DNA of 64,000 bases from Nitrincola tapanii. Its GTDB lineage: Bacteria; Pseudomonadota; Gammaproteobacteria; Pseudomonadales; Balneatricaceae. The stretch spans positions 62,001 to 126,000 of the forward strand of contig NZ_SMRS01000007.1 of NCBI RefSeq assembly GCF_008368715.1, written 5' to 3'. The position numbers and the translations under genes are program-made. The notes under the pieces were generated by a model. It was not told the DNA's origin and made no database searches. It saw nothing but the letters and a program-made list of their open reading frames with translations. Of this stretch, positions 35,191 through 44,570 are shown piece after piece (positions within the stretch are counted from its first letter, which is position 1; each line of letters opens with the position of its first letter).

Positions 35191-37389
35191 CTAGACGTTA
35201 GGATTCTCGGCATCGGATGTGGCGGGTTTAGAGGTCTGGAAAATCTGATCGCTACACTGGCGTAGACGTTTCCATAATTTAGATTCTTCTTCACGAAAGG
35301 TCGTACCCAGGGTTTTCCATTCACGTTGAATCGCTTTCATCTCGGTCATGGCTTCTTGTCGGTTCTCCCAGTCACAAAGGGCTTGAGCGCGCGCGACCAA
35401 GGCACGTTTTGCCAGGGCACAAGCGTGACGATGCTGATCTAGGCCGGCTTCGGCTTCGCTCAATAAGCGATTGAACTCGTGCTGCAAGGCTTTGCCAGGT
35501 GCTCGATCTACAGGAGAATAGGTGCGCCACTCTTGTTTGGCACAGCGCAAAATCTCATCTAAGGCTTGCCAGCATCCTGGTGTCTGTGGATTAAACGCCT
35601 CTAGGTAGCGTTGCAGCTGACCACAAATTTCCTGGCGTTGTGCTAGGTTCCAATGCCGTTGTTCGGCTTGTTGACGGAAATAGGCTTCACATTGCTGATA
35701 AGCATTTTGCCCCGCTTTTTGGAAGCGTTGCCAGAGAGCGCGTGAATGTTGATGATCTTGCTGATCCAGCGCTTTCCACTGGCTTTGCAGGCGTTTGATC
35801 TCGTCAGCAAGCGCAGGTGGAGCCAGCTCAGTATGTTCAGCCAGGGTTTCCATCGCTTCACATAGCGCCTCTTTGGCGCGCATTAAAGCGAAGTTCTGCC
35901 AGGCTTGTAGCTCCTGTAATTGGCCTTCCAGTGTTTGATAACGCTGCAGATAGGTTTTGGGCAGACGCTCAAGGGCGATAGATTCTGCATTAAGCTGTGC
36001 ATTTAAAACTTCCCAGGCCGTTAAAGCGGGATTGAGCTGGCCCGTTTGCAACGGCTGCTCGACGGCGCGTAGGGCCTGATCGAATTCCTGAAGGCGTTGT
36101 TGTGTTTGCGCCTGTTGCAGATCGATCAGCTCCTGCCAGTCTTGGAGACGCTGCTGTAGCAGGTTGAGCTCAGGCGGTGGCGGAAAAGCTTGAGGCCAGG
36201 GTAGGTGCTCTAAAGCTTGCTGTAATCGCTGGGTTTGGCGATTGAGCTGTTCCGCGCTGGAAAGACCCGGATGGAGTGACGGATGACTGAGGGTTTCCGA
36301 CAACTGTGGGAAGTCTTGAATCAAGTTAAGCAGTTGCTGGCGGCTCTTGAGCAGTTGTTGGAGTAGAGGCGCAAAATGTTGCAGAGGGGATAGATCAAGG
36401 TGTTGGCCTACGGGTGATTGGATTAAATGTTCAGCGGCCTCTCTCCAAGTCTGATAAGACTCGCTCAACTCAGGCTGCCAGGGTGCTTCAGCCAGCTTGT
36501 GTGCCAGTTGTTCCGCTTCTCGGCTGAGTTGGGATAAGGCTTTTTGGCCTTGTGCCTGTAGGCGTTGTTGCTCAAGGACTTGTGCTTCTTCCTGCTGACG
36601 AGCGGCCTCTAAGGCCTGGGCTTGGCCTTGTGCGTGTTGGCAGAGGGCTTCAATTTGTTCAGCCAAGGGAGCAGGGCAGTCCGCTTTCAGTGTTTGCCAA
36701 ACATCCAGTAAGGGCTGTAGGCGCGCGCAGAAATGTGTTTGATCTCGGCCTTGTAACAGTTGCGCGAGTCGTTCGTGCAGTTGTTGACACTGTTGGTAGC
36801 GCTGCACCGTTTTAGCGGCTTCTTCTTGAAGTCGAGTCAAGCGCTCACGAGTGATACGGTAAACCTGTTTATCGCGAGTCTGGCGATTGATCCATTCCAA
36901 AAGTTCAGGATCACTCAGGCGTGAAGCCGCGGCTTGGCGCGTCAGAGTGAGTGGGGCTTGTACAGCGATCTGTGCCAGGGCTTGCGGATTTTGAATTTGT
37001 GCCAATAACTGTGGATGCAGTTCTGCCGCATTAGAATGGAGGAGAAGTGTCAGAAGCTCTTCTTCTTGAGCGAGATTCAACCAATGCGTCCACTCTGCAG
37101 CCGCCTGGGCCTGGCGCGCTTGTAAGCGACTGGCTAGGCTGTTCAATAGGGGGGCTGGGGGTTCGGCTGAGGCTGATTTAAGCTGCTGTTCCAAGAGCTC
37201 TAATAGAAGTGACAAGGATTCTAATTGCTCAATGGCCCGACAGCGTACGCGCTGATCTGAGTCATGCAGGGCAATGTGCCGCAGTCTTTGCAGATCATCG
37301 TTTTCAGTGGGATTCAGTTGCTCCACTGCTTGCAGACGTACCTCTGGATTAGGATGGCGCCACTTGGGTCTGAACAAAAATGCAAACAT
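35191..37389 (-). CDS. DUF349-repeat coiled-coil protein
   Basis: A 732-residue cytoplasmic protein, very rich in Gln, Leu and Ala. The first 60 residues resemble HEAT repeats (HPNPEVRLQAVEQL, HDSDQRVRCRAIEQL). The rest is long helices with the DUF349 pattern, W-(x)3-G followed by E-(x)3-LW-(x)2-F, seen as QWKALDQQDHQHSRALWQRF and REWKTLGTTFREEESKLWKR. Function is unknown. The ATG at 37389 is preferred over an adjacent TTG at 37392. Confidence 0.85.
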   Translation of the reverse strand: MFAFLFRPKWRHPNPEVRLQAVEQLNPTENDDLQRLRHIALHDSDQRVRCRAIEQLESLSLLLELLEQQLKSASAEPPAPLLNSLASRLQARQAQAAAEWTHWLNLAQEEELLTLLLHSNAAELHPQLLAQIQNPQALAQIAVQAPLTLTRQAAASRLSDPELLEWINRQTRDKQVYRITRERLTRLQEEAAKTVQRYQQCQQLHERLAQLLQGRDQTHFCARLQPLLDVWQTLKADCPAPLAEQIEALCQHAQGQAQALEAARQQEEAQVLEQQRLQAQGQKALSQLSREAEQLAHKLAEAPWQPELSESYQTWREAAEHLIQSPVGQHLDLSPLQHFAPLLQQLLKSRQQLLNLIQDFPQLSETLSHPSLHPGLSSAEQLNRQTQRLQQALEHLPWPQAFPPPPELNLLQQRLQDWQELIDLQQAQTQQRLQEFDQALRAVEQPLQTGQLNPALTAWEVLNAQLNAESIALERLPKTYLQRYQTLEGQLQELQAWQNFALMRAKEALCEAMETLAEHTELAPPALADEIKRLQSQWKALDQQDHQHSRALWQRFQKAGQNAYQQCEAYFRQQAEQRHWNLAQRQEICGQLQRYLEAFNPQTPGCWQALDEILRCAKQEWRTYSPVDRAPGKALQHEFNRLLSEAEAGLDQHRHACALAKRALVARAQALCDWENRQEAMTEMKAIQREWKTLGTTFREEESKLWKRLRQCSDQIFQTSKPATSDAENPNV

Positions 37390-37546
37390 CAATCACCGTA
37401 ACCAGGGGGTTAAGCCTAGTAGCCATAAAAATAACCAGAATGAGGGGGCTTATTCTAACGGTCGTCCCTTAAGCATTAAAAGCCCTGAAGGACAATGCGT
37501 GGCGATTTAGTTTGTTATCGTCCTGATTTAAGACGCTTGAACCTGT

Positions 37547-38722
37547 TCAAATGGTCAGATCTACTTGCTGAATACTGCCCGCTTGTCCTGACTCTGATAA
37601 GAAAATACTGCTGGAACGGATCACTCCCAAAAGAGTTTCCGGGGCTCCGGGTTGCAGATGAAAAAGGGTGTCGGCACGGCCTAGATAAATAGCGCCTATA
37701 CCCGCCTGTTTCAGGCTCACCAACTGTTGGCTTTCTCCGGATCCGGGCTGTAACCACAGTAGCAGGCGGTTGAAGATGGGATCATTTTCATCGATCCACT
37801 GATTGCCATCCTGATCATAAGCCGCCAATTCAGCAAAGCCATCCCCGGTGCGCGCACCAAAAAGTTCGCTGCCATCATTGATCTGCCCATCGCCATTGCG
37901 ATCCAAAGCTAAGAAGGCACTGCGGCTGGCCAGCATCGGAATGGTGTTCAGTTGGCCATCGGCGGTCAGATCAAATTGGAAACGTGTTTCACTGAGCTCT
38001 GCTGCCAGGCCATCGAAATTGATCACTAAAGGGTCGTGCAGGGCCGCGCCGATACGCAGACTAAAGGCTTGATTCTGCATTAATTCGCGACTCATCGACA
38101 GGCTGAGATCAATTGCGATCTCGCGGCCATCCTGAGTTAGCACCTTACCTTGTGCTTGAAACTGTGTGGCTTCTAGCTGATAAAAACTCTCTTGTTGCCG
38201 GTATTCGACACTCATGCTGGGGCCACTTGGAGCCGGGGTTGAGGCATTCAGCGGGGTATTTAGAGCTGAGACATCAAAGGTTTCAGGGGTGTCTTGAGGT
38301 GTGCGTTGATCGATAAAGTGAAACTCGATCTCCTTGCCGGTGATGCTTTGTAGCAAGCGCTGAATCAAGGCGGCACGCATGCGTTCCTGCGGAGTCAATT
38401 CAAAGAGCGAATCTGTATCGGTTTCGGTTTGCAGGCCGAGTTCTGCGCTGGCCTCGGCAGAAGCGGCTTGTTGATTCAGGCGCAGGGCCTCCTGGCCTAA
38501 GCGTTCGGCTTGGCCCTCCAGCTGAAAAGCCTGAGTCTGGCGGCTGAGTTGGTTGTAGGTCGCTAAGGACTGGCGTTCAATCGTTTCACTGTGAATGAAT
38601 AGATCACGCTGAGTCCGACCCTGGGCATCGACCCGTTGGACTTCCAACTGTTCTTCACGGCTATAACGGCTGAGCTGCTGGCTTTGGCTAGTGAGTTGGA
38701 GGTGGGAAGATTCAATGCGCAT
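37547..38722 (-). CDS. EF-hand calcium-binding protein of unknown function
   Basis: A 391-residue protein without a signal peptide. Residues 1-110 are Gln/Glu/Ala-rich and probably helical. Two EF-hand type loops lie in the last third: DRNGDGQINDGS followed by ELFG, and DQDGNQWIDEND. This DxNGDGxIxDGxELFG block followed by LFLWLQPG-type sequence occurs in large bacterial calcium-binding proteins. The middle has alternating hydrophobic strands. The ribosome binding site TTTAGGAG is buried in an 8-bp hairpin. It may sense calcium inside the cell, but no function is known. Confidence 0.8.
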   Translation of the reverse strand: MRIESSHLQLTSQSQQLSRYSREEQLEVQRVDAQGRTQRDLFIHSETIERQSLATYNQLSRQTQAFQLEGQAERLGQEALRLNQQAASAEASAELGLQTETDTDSLFELTPQERMRAALIQRLLQSITGKEIEFHFIDQRTPQDTPETFDVSALNTPLNASTPAPSGPSMSVEYRQQESFYQLEATQFQAQGKVLTQDGREIAIDLSLSMSRELMQNQAFSLRIGAALHDPLVINFDGLAAELSETRFQFDLTADGQLNTIPMLASRSAFLALDRNGDGQINDGSELFGARTGDGFAELAAYDQDGNQWIDENDPIFNRLLLWLQPGSGESQQLVSLKQAGIGAIYLGRADTLFHLQPGAPETLLGVIRSSSIFLSESGQAGSIQQVDLTI

Positions 38723-38731
38723 GGCACGATA

Positions 38732-38752
38732 CTCCTAAAATCTCTTTAGGAG
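38732..38752 (-). promoter_or_regulatory. Hairpin that buries the Shine-Dalgarno of the EF-hand gene
   Basis: On the minus strand CTCCTAAA (38752-38745) pairs perfectly with TTTAGGAG (38739-38732) around a 5-base loop. The second arm is the ribosome binding site, 9 bases before the ATG (38722). The 8-bp stem would block ribosome entry when closed. Confidence 0.6.
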
Positions 38753-38781
38753 CTTATCGGCCAGGATAGGTTAAAGTTTAA

Positions 38782-39222
38782 TCAGTTTTTGCTCTGGCTG
38801 GAGAAGTTGACATCGCCTTCTACATAAAGCCATCGCCCCTGCTCATCGCGGCGAAAATGTGAAGTTTCTTCCAGGGTGCCACGCTCTTCTGGTGTTTCAA
38901 AATGGGCACGGAAGGTGACGCTGCCGGTTGTATCCTCTGCTTGGCCCGCTTCGACCTTTTGGATTTCTAAGCCGGTCCAGAGTGTAAACTGTGTTTGCTC
39001 GCTGAGCAGCTCGTGGTCTCCTTCCAAGCGTTTTTCCGGGGCCGTCGTGTCGATTAGATAATCCACCGCACCGATGGAAAAGGCGCTATAGCGTGAGCGC
39101 ATCAAGGCCTCGGCAGTGGCGGCGGGGCGGCTGCCGTTAATAGCTGGAGCACAACAGAAATTGAACGGTTTACCGGATTGGCATGGGCAGGGCTGCTCAC
39201 TGCTTTTCTGATCCTGGAGCAT
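38782..39222 (-). CDS. YchJ-family (UPF0225) SEC-C protein
   Basis: A 146-residue protein with an N-terminal SEC-C zinc motif (CPCQSGKPFNFCC; Cys12, Cys14, Cys23, Cys24), then TAEALMRSRYSAFSIGAVDYL and a NTF2-like body (VTFRAHFET, HFRRDEQGRWLYVEGDV), as in YchJ. The function is unknown. GAGGA lies upstream of the ATG. It is divergent from sbcB. Confidence 0.9.
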   Translation of the reverse strand: MLQDQKSSEQPCPCQSGKPFNFCCAPAINGSRPAATAEALMRSRYSAFSIGAVDYLIDTTAPEKRLEGDHELLSEQTQFTLWTGLEIQKVEAGQAEDTTGSVTFRAHFETPEERGTLEETSHFRRDEQGRWLYVEGDVNFSSQSKN

Positions 39223-39321
39223 GAGATGATCCTCATCGCATTAACTGTTACTCTTGGCAGCATAGCATCTGGTTCTAACCGGATGAACTGAATTTCCTGC
39301 CTTTTCTTTGAGTCCATCGGA

Positions 39322-40779
39322 ATGCTTGCGTCAGATCAACAAACTCTCTTCTGGTATGACTATGAAACCTCCGGGGCCGACCCCAAGCGTGATCGTCCCT
39401 TACAGTTTGCCGGTGTGCGCACGGATTTGGAATTGAATCCGATCGAAGAGCCGGTGATGTTTTATGCGCGTCCGGCAGAGGATTTTTTGCCGCATCCGAT
39501 GGCGTGTTTGATTACCGGGCTGACACCGCAAAAATGTTTAGAAGAAGGTTTGGTTGAAGCGGAATTTATTGCGCGGGTGGAAGCTGAACTGGCACGTCCT
39601 GGCACCTGTTCGGTGGGCTATAACACCCTGCGTTTTGATGATGAGGTGACGCGCTTTACACTTTATCGTAATTTCTATGACCCCTATGCGCGTGAATGGC
39701 AACAGGGATGCTCGCGTTGGGACATTATCGACATGGTGCGTTTGACCCGCAGCCTGCGTCCGGAGGGGATTGTCTGGCCGAGCTATGCCGATGGTCGGCC
39801 AAGCTTGCGTCTTGAAGACCTCGCCCAGGCGAATGGGCTGGACCATGGTCAGGCACATGATGCCCTATCTGATGTTTATGCCACCCTCGATCTGGCGCGT
39901 CTGATTCGTCGGCTGCAGCCTAAACTCTATGATTATGTTTTTCAGCATCGCAGTAAGCAGGCGGTGACTCAGCTCTTGGATTTCACACGCCATAAGCCTT
40001 TATTACATATATCGTCTCGATATGGCCAGGAGTATGGTCATGCGGCGCTCATTGCCCCTTTGGCGCGTCATCCTCAGAACCCTAATGCGGTGATTGTTTG
40101 GGACTTAAGGCAATCCCCCCAACGGTTATTGGATGAGCCGGTCAGCACCTTGCGTCAAGCGCTTTACAGCACTAGAGAGCATCTGCCAGAAGGTTATCAG
40201 CGTCCTGCGCTCAAATTATTGCATCTGAACCGTTGCCCTATATTGGCTCCGGCGGGCATGTTAAATGCGCAAGAAGCACAGCGCTTGCAGATCTCGGGCG
40301 AGGTCTCGCGTCAGCATCTAAATTGGATTCGACAACACCCAGAAGTTCTGCATCGAGTGGCTGAAATTTACGCTGAGGAAACTTTTCCCTCCGTATCGGA
40401 TCCGGATCAGATGCTCTATTCGGGTGGTTTTTTTAGTGATCTCGACAAGCGTTTGATGGAGCAGATACGGCAAGCCGCACCTGCTGATCTGGCCGATTTG
40501 CATCTGCCGTTTCAAGATCCGCGTTTAGAAGAGATGTTTCTGCGCTATAAAGCGCGGAACTATCCTGAGACTCTCAACGAACAGGAGTTGATGCATTGGG
40601 AGGAATATCGTGCACGTAAGTTGTTGGGGCAGGATGCACAAGGCTGTCTGACATTTGACGCTTTTTATGCGGAAATGAATCGTATCGCAACAGAGCAACA
40701 GCCCTTATCGGCACGTGATCAGCAGATTCTGGAGGCTTTAGCTGACTATGCTGAATCTATCTACCCGATGGAGTTCTGA
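39322..40779 (+). CDS. sbcB: Exodeoxyribonuclease I
   Basis: A 485-residue DEDDh-family 3'-5' single-strand DNA exonuclease, used in recombination and mismatch repair. It has the first acidic motif FWYDYETSGADPKRD (Asp13, Glu15), the Exo II region SVGYNTLRFDDEVTRF, and HDALSDVYATLDLARL for Exo III. An SH3-like domain and C-terminal helical domain follow, and length fits E. coli ExoI (475). Confidence 0.96.
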   Translation: MLASDQQTLFWYDYETSGADPKRDRPLQFAGVRTDLELNPIEEPVMFYARPAEDFLPHPMACLITGLTPQKCLEEGLVEAEFIARVEAELARPGTCSVGYNTLRFDDEVTRFTLYRNFYDPYAREWQQGCSRWDIIDMVRLTRSLRPEGIVWPSYADGRPSLRLEDLAQANGLDHGQAHDALSDVYATLDLARLIRRLQPKLYDYVFQHRSKQAVTQLLDFTRHKPLLHISSRYGQEYGHAALIAPLARHPQNPNAVIVWDLRQSPQRLLDEPVSTLRQALYSTREHLPEGYQRPALKLLHLNRCPILAPAGMLNAQEAQRLQISGEVSRQHLNWIRQHPEVLHRVAEIYAEETFPSVSDPDQMLYSGGFFSDLDKRLMEQIRQAAPADLADLHLPFQDPRLEEMFLRYKARNYPETLNEQELMHWEEYRARKLLGQDAQGCLTFDAFYAEMNRIATEQQPLSARDQQILEALADYAESIYPMEF

Positions 40780-40805
40780 GATCTTACGCTGCCAGTTAGG
40801 GGGGC

Positions 40806-41408
40806 ATGAAGGAAGTGGATGACAAAGTTCCGAGCCGAAGACTCAGTGTGAGTCTGCTCCTACTCACAAGCTTCGTCGCTTCCTTAAGCTGGGCGCAAGA
40901 GCCGATTCCCTATCAAGTGACGTCGCCCGATACCTTTCAGCGCCATACCTATCATGGGGCGCGTGTCTATGATGGGCTGGATTGGGGCGATTTTGATCCA
41001 GAAAAAATGCCTGAAGTTTACCCTTCTGCGATCCAGGATGCTCCGCCTGAGCCGGTGGTGATCATGTATTCCGCACCGGTACCCGTTGTGGAGGTCGAGG
41101 TTGGGGTCATGCCGGCAAGAGAGCGTCCTCTGTTGGGAGAGGATAAAGTCTTCCAAGAAATTGAAGAGGATCTGCAGCTGCAGCGCTGCTTCTTTGGTAG
41201 TGATGATGGACGCTGTGCGCCCATCACCGCGGATGATTTAGAGGTATTGATTGAAGACCCCTCGAGTCCGAGTGATTTGACCGGGCGTTTTTATCAAAAG
41301 CTGCAAGCACTTGAAGAAGAGATTTCAGATGAAGAGCGCTTCCAATTGTTGGAGCGCTCGTTTGAGACCTCTTTAGAGGTGGTTTTCCCTGACGCGACAT
41401 CCGATTAG
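40806..41408 (+). CDS. Acidic exported protein of unknown function
   Basis: A 200-residue protein I do not recognise. A charged N-terminus precedes a hydrophobic stretch (LSVSLLLLTSFVASLSWA) with probable cleavage after SWA. The mature part is strongly acidic and Pro/Val-rich (PEPVVIMYSAPVPVVEVEVG, LLGEDKVFQEIEEDLQLQ), with two Cys in QRCFFGSDDGRCAP that could form a disulphide. The start is uncertain because the G-run before the ATG is too close to it. It follows sbcB by 26 bp. Confidence 0.65.
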   Translation: MKEVDDKVPSRRLSVSLLLLTSFVASLSWAQEPIPYQVTSPDTFQRHTYHGARVYDGLDWGDFDPEKMPEVYPSAIQDAPPEPVVIMYSAPVPVVEVEVGVMPARERPLLGEDKVFQEIEEDLQLQRCFFGSDDGRCAPITADDLEVLIEDPSSPSDLTGRFYQKLQALEEEISDEERFQLLERSFETSLEVVFPDATSD

Positions 41409-41464
41409 GCATTCCACTCTATTGGATAAGCGCTAAGAACACTTTTTGATTTAGAAACTCATTT

Positions 41465-44329
41465 CTAAAAAAAAGCCCCTTGGCTACGTAGTGCCTGCAA
41501 ACGCTTGCCACTTTTCTGCGCGGCACTGTCCGCAGCACGTGTTTCCTTATCGCCTAAAAGATCGCCGAAGCTTTGAATCAGTAAACGGTGTTCTAAAAGC
41601 TGCTCTAGCGTCAGTACTAGATCCTCATTTGTGAGGGTGTTGACCTCGGCGGCGATCTCCAAGTGAGTCGTGAAAGCACCATCCCGATCCAACTCACGCC
41701 AGTAGCGCTGCGAGCGGGCATGAAGGGTCGCATCGGGTTGTAATAAACGTGAACTGAGGCTGCGCTGATAGGCTTGCAGTTCTTCTGGCGCCAAGCTGCG
41801 TAAGCGACTTAGAGTACGGCTCAGAAAATCCTCATATTCTGCCAGAAGCTTGCTTGGATCAATGACAGAGGACTGGACAATCAAGGCCAGACCGGGCACA
41901 TCCACCATAGGGACTAGGTTGGAAAAGACGATATAACCAAACTGTTTTTCTGTTCTCAGTTCAGAGTAGAAGGGAGCTGAAATCATCTCATTAATTAAAG
42001 CGACCGCAGCACGGGTACGCAGGGCTTTGTCTGCCCCCTGCAGATAGAGGGTGAGTGCTGCATCTTGATGTTCTGACTCCACGAGCAAACTCAGTGCCTG
42101 CTTTTCTTGCGTGCGTTCAGGTAAGCGTAACACCGGCACCCGTACATCCTGGATAGGGCGCGTTTGGGCGAGTAGTTCTGCTTTTAGGCTTTGGCCAAGG
42201 CTGAGGGCTGCTTCGGCACTGAGATTACCATGTGCCAGCATACGTACTTCCAGCTCGGTATAAAGCTCAGGTAAAAACTGCTGGAGCTGATCTGGGGTAA
42301 GGGTCTCCAGCGCTTGCAGTTTGTCTTCTGAACTCCAGCGTGTCATTAAAGCCGTGTAAAGCGCCTGCAAACCTTGTTGATAAGGTGCTTCTTGACGCAG
42401 ATTGATCAGACGTTCCTGCAGCTGTACCTTCACGCGCTGAAAGCGCTCCTCATTGATATCGGGTTGTTGCATAGCACGAATCAGATGCTGCAGAAGTTCT
42501 GCTTGTTTATCGTGATAGCCAGAAATCTGCAGAGATACACCGCGTAGATGTGGATAGATCGAAGCATTCAAACCGGCTAAAGAAGCTTCATAGAGGGTCT
42601 CGTTCAGCTGGTCATTCAGAATACGGGTGTAGAGATCGAGCATCACGGTATTTTCAGCACTGGCTAGCGCTTGATGGGTCATCAGGGCGACAAAAAGATC
42701 GGCACGAGGGCGTAAAAAGGTTTGATCTTGCTGGTGCCAGAGCGAAAAGCCTTCCTCTGCAATCAACCTGACCGGCAGCTCACTGGGATTTTCGGTGGGT
42801 GTGACCAGAGCAAGGTCTTCCGGAATAAACGGATTGGGTGAGCGGATGGCGAGGTCTGCTGCGGTCTGTGGATGATGCCAACGCGCAAGCTCTTCGGAAG
42901 TCAGATCGAGAAGGCTGTAAGCGGCATTGTAGCGGGGTTCGGTCTGATCTGTACTGAGATCCTGTGCTTGCAGGGTGAGGAGGAGATTGTCCGGGGTCAT
43001 GCCTGCCAGGAAGCCTTCCAAGCTTTGCGGATTAAAGCCAGAATAAAAATAGTTGGCATAGAGGAGTTGCTCAACGGGAATCCAATGCTGCATCTGTGCC
43101 AGCATCACCACTTCGTGGACAGAACGTGGGTTGTCACGGAAACGGAACTCCAAATCGGCTAAGCGCTGATCTTCGATGTAGAGTGCTTCCAGCTCAGGCA
43201 GTTGCTCTCGAAGCTGTTGGATAAAGGCAAAGACCTGCTCAGTGACTCGATCCCAGGCCTGTAAACCTGATTCTGTTAAGCTGATGTCGATCTGTAAGCC
43301 GGAGCTATTCTCCAGATCCACAGCGGGTGAGGTGCGCAAAGCGGTCGCCCAGCCTTGCTGTTTGAGATGCGAGAGTAAGCTGCGCTCACCTTCATGGCCA
43401 ATCAAACTCGCGAGAAAGTTCAGAGGCTTTTCTTGCCAGTAGGGGCGTGCGGCAGGGAGTGGGAAAAACAGGGAAAGCTCACGCATCTGGCGTAGCGTTC
43501 GCATATCCAAACGCTTAGGGAGCTGTCCTTCAACAAATAGAGGCGCCTGATCCACATAGGCTTCGGCTTGGCGATTTTCGATCGGGCTAAAATACTCTTG
43601 TGCCAGAGCTTGTAAGCGGTCAAGCGGCTGGGGGCCCATGATCACCAGGCTCATTAAGTTGGCAGAATAGTAGGTTTCATAAAAAGCGATCAGCTCATCG
43701 CGGATCGAACTCTCTGGGCGATCAGACAAGGATGCCAGATCCCCAACGGCAAATCGGCTCCAGCCGTGTTCTGGATTCATCACTTGTTTAGTCACTTCAT
43801 GAATGCGACGGCGATCATCGCGACGACGTGCTTGAAATTCTGATTCAACGGCATGGCGCTCGCGATTCACATATTCGGGGCTGAAAAGGGGATCGATAAA
43901 AAAGCGAGAAAAACGCTGCAAGGCTTCCGGTAATGCTTGGGGTTGGACTTCAAAAAAATAGTTGGTGTTTTCATAGGCCGTAAAAGCGTTGTGGCTACCG
44001 GCATTGGCGCTGATAAAGGCTTGGTAACTATCGGCTTCGGGGAAGGTCTCAGTCCCTAGAAAGAGCATATGCTCAAGAAAGTGCGCCAGGCCTGGGCGAT
44101 CTACGGGATTGGCGCCGGAACCGACACGGACATCTAAAGATGCGGAAGCTTTTTCCGCTTCGGGATCTGAGATGAGTAAAACTCGTAACTGGTTAGGCAG
44201 TGTCAAACTTGCGTAGTCACGTGGATCTTGTGGTGATTTGATCAGATTGACCGTTTCGGCGGAAACACTGGTGGTCAGCCAAAATAGGAGCAGAAAAAAT
44301 ACGAAGTGAAGCGGTTTTGGGTTAAGCAT
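41465..44329 (-). CDS. M16 insulinase-like protease (protease III/PtrA type)
   Basis: A 954-residue exported zinc protease. It has a signal peptide (LHFVFFLLLFWLTTSVSA, cleavage near residue 24) and the inverted zinc motif HFLEH (His83, Glu86, His87) in LAHFLEHMLFLGTETFPEAD; the third ligand is probably Glu162 in AVESEFQ. Four M16 half-domains follow, as in pitrilysin (962 residues in E. coli). It degrades small polypeptides in the periplasm. It is divergent from the Tim44-like gene. Confidence 0.93.
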   Translation of the reverse strand: MLNPKPLHFVFFLLLFWLTTSVSAETVNLIKSPQDPRDYASLTLPNQLRVLLISDPEAEKASASLDVRVGSGANPVDRPGLAHFLEHMLFLGTETFPEADSYQAFISANAGSHNAFTAYENTNYFFEVQPQALPEALQRFSRFFIDPLFSPEYVNRERHAVESEFQARRRDDRRRIHEVTKQVMNPEHGWSRFAVGDLASLSDRPESSIRDELIAFYETYYSANLMSLVIMGPQPLDRLQALAQEYFSPIENRQAEAYVDQAPLFVEGQLPKRLDMRTLRQMRELSLFFPLPAARPYWQEKPLNFLASLIGHEGERSLLSHLKQQGWATALRTSPAVDLENSSGLQIDISLTESGLQAWDRVTEQVFAFIQQLREQLPELEALYIEDQRLADLEFRFRDNPRSVHEVVMLAQMQHWIPVEQLLYANYFYSGFNPQSLEGFLAGMTPDNLLLTLQAQDLSTDQTEPRYNAAYSLLDLTSEELARWHHPQTAADLAIRSPNPFIPEDLALVTPTENPSELPVRLIAEEGFSLWHQQDQTFLRPRADLFVALMTHQALASAENTVMLDLYTRILNDQLNETLYEASLAGLNASIYPHLRGVSLQISGYHDKQAELLQHLIRAMQQPDINEERFQRVKVQLQERLINLRQEAPYQQGLQALYTALMTRWSSEDKLQALETLTPDQLQQFLPELYTELEVRMLAHGNLSAEAALSLGQSLKAELLAQTRPIQDVRVPVLRLPERTQEKQALSLLVESEHQDAALTLYLQGADKALRTRAAVALINEMISAPFYSELRTEKQFGYIVFSNLVPMVDVPGLALIVQSSVIDPSKLLAEYEDFLSRTLSRLRSLAPEELQAYQRSLSSRLLQPDATLHARSQRYWRELDRDGAFTTHLEIAAEVNTLTNEDLVLTLEQLLEHRLLIQSFGDLLGDKETRAADSAAQKSGKRLQALRSQGAFF

Positions 44330-44421
44330 GAGGTTGCAATACCTAGGGTCAATGAAGTTCGCGGACGCTCTGGTTATCGACCGAGTGGCTGGGTCAAAGT
44401 TCCGGTTAGCTGAACGGCGGT

Positions 44422-44487
44422 TGAATATGCGCTATCTGTGGCCAGTGTCAAGTCTATCAATTGGTCGTAATAGCGCCTATATTCAAC
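44422..44487. repeat. Imperfect inverted repeat between the M16 protease and Tim44-like genes
   Basis: Arm 1 (44422-44436) and arm 2 (44471-44487) match over 15 bases in inverted order apart from a 2-base insertion, with a 34-bp spacer. On the minus strand an exact TTGACA (44452-44447) lies in the spacer, and a weak -10-like TATTCA falls in arm 1, so the repeat overlaps a possible protease promoter. Confidence 0.5.
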
Positions 44488-44570
44488 TCTGAGAAAAGGC
44501 AAAAATATAAGCAAGTGCGTGAGAGTGCATGCAAACGTACCTATTTGAGTAAACAAAAAGAGGAGAGCCT

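Noticed and set aside
41450..41469. AT-only hairpin at the end of the M16 protease gene
   Set aside because: The stem has only A-T pairs apart from one G-C, and no T-run follows on either strand, so it was not called a terminator.
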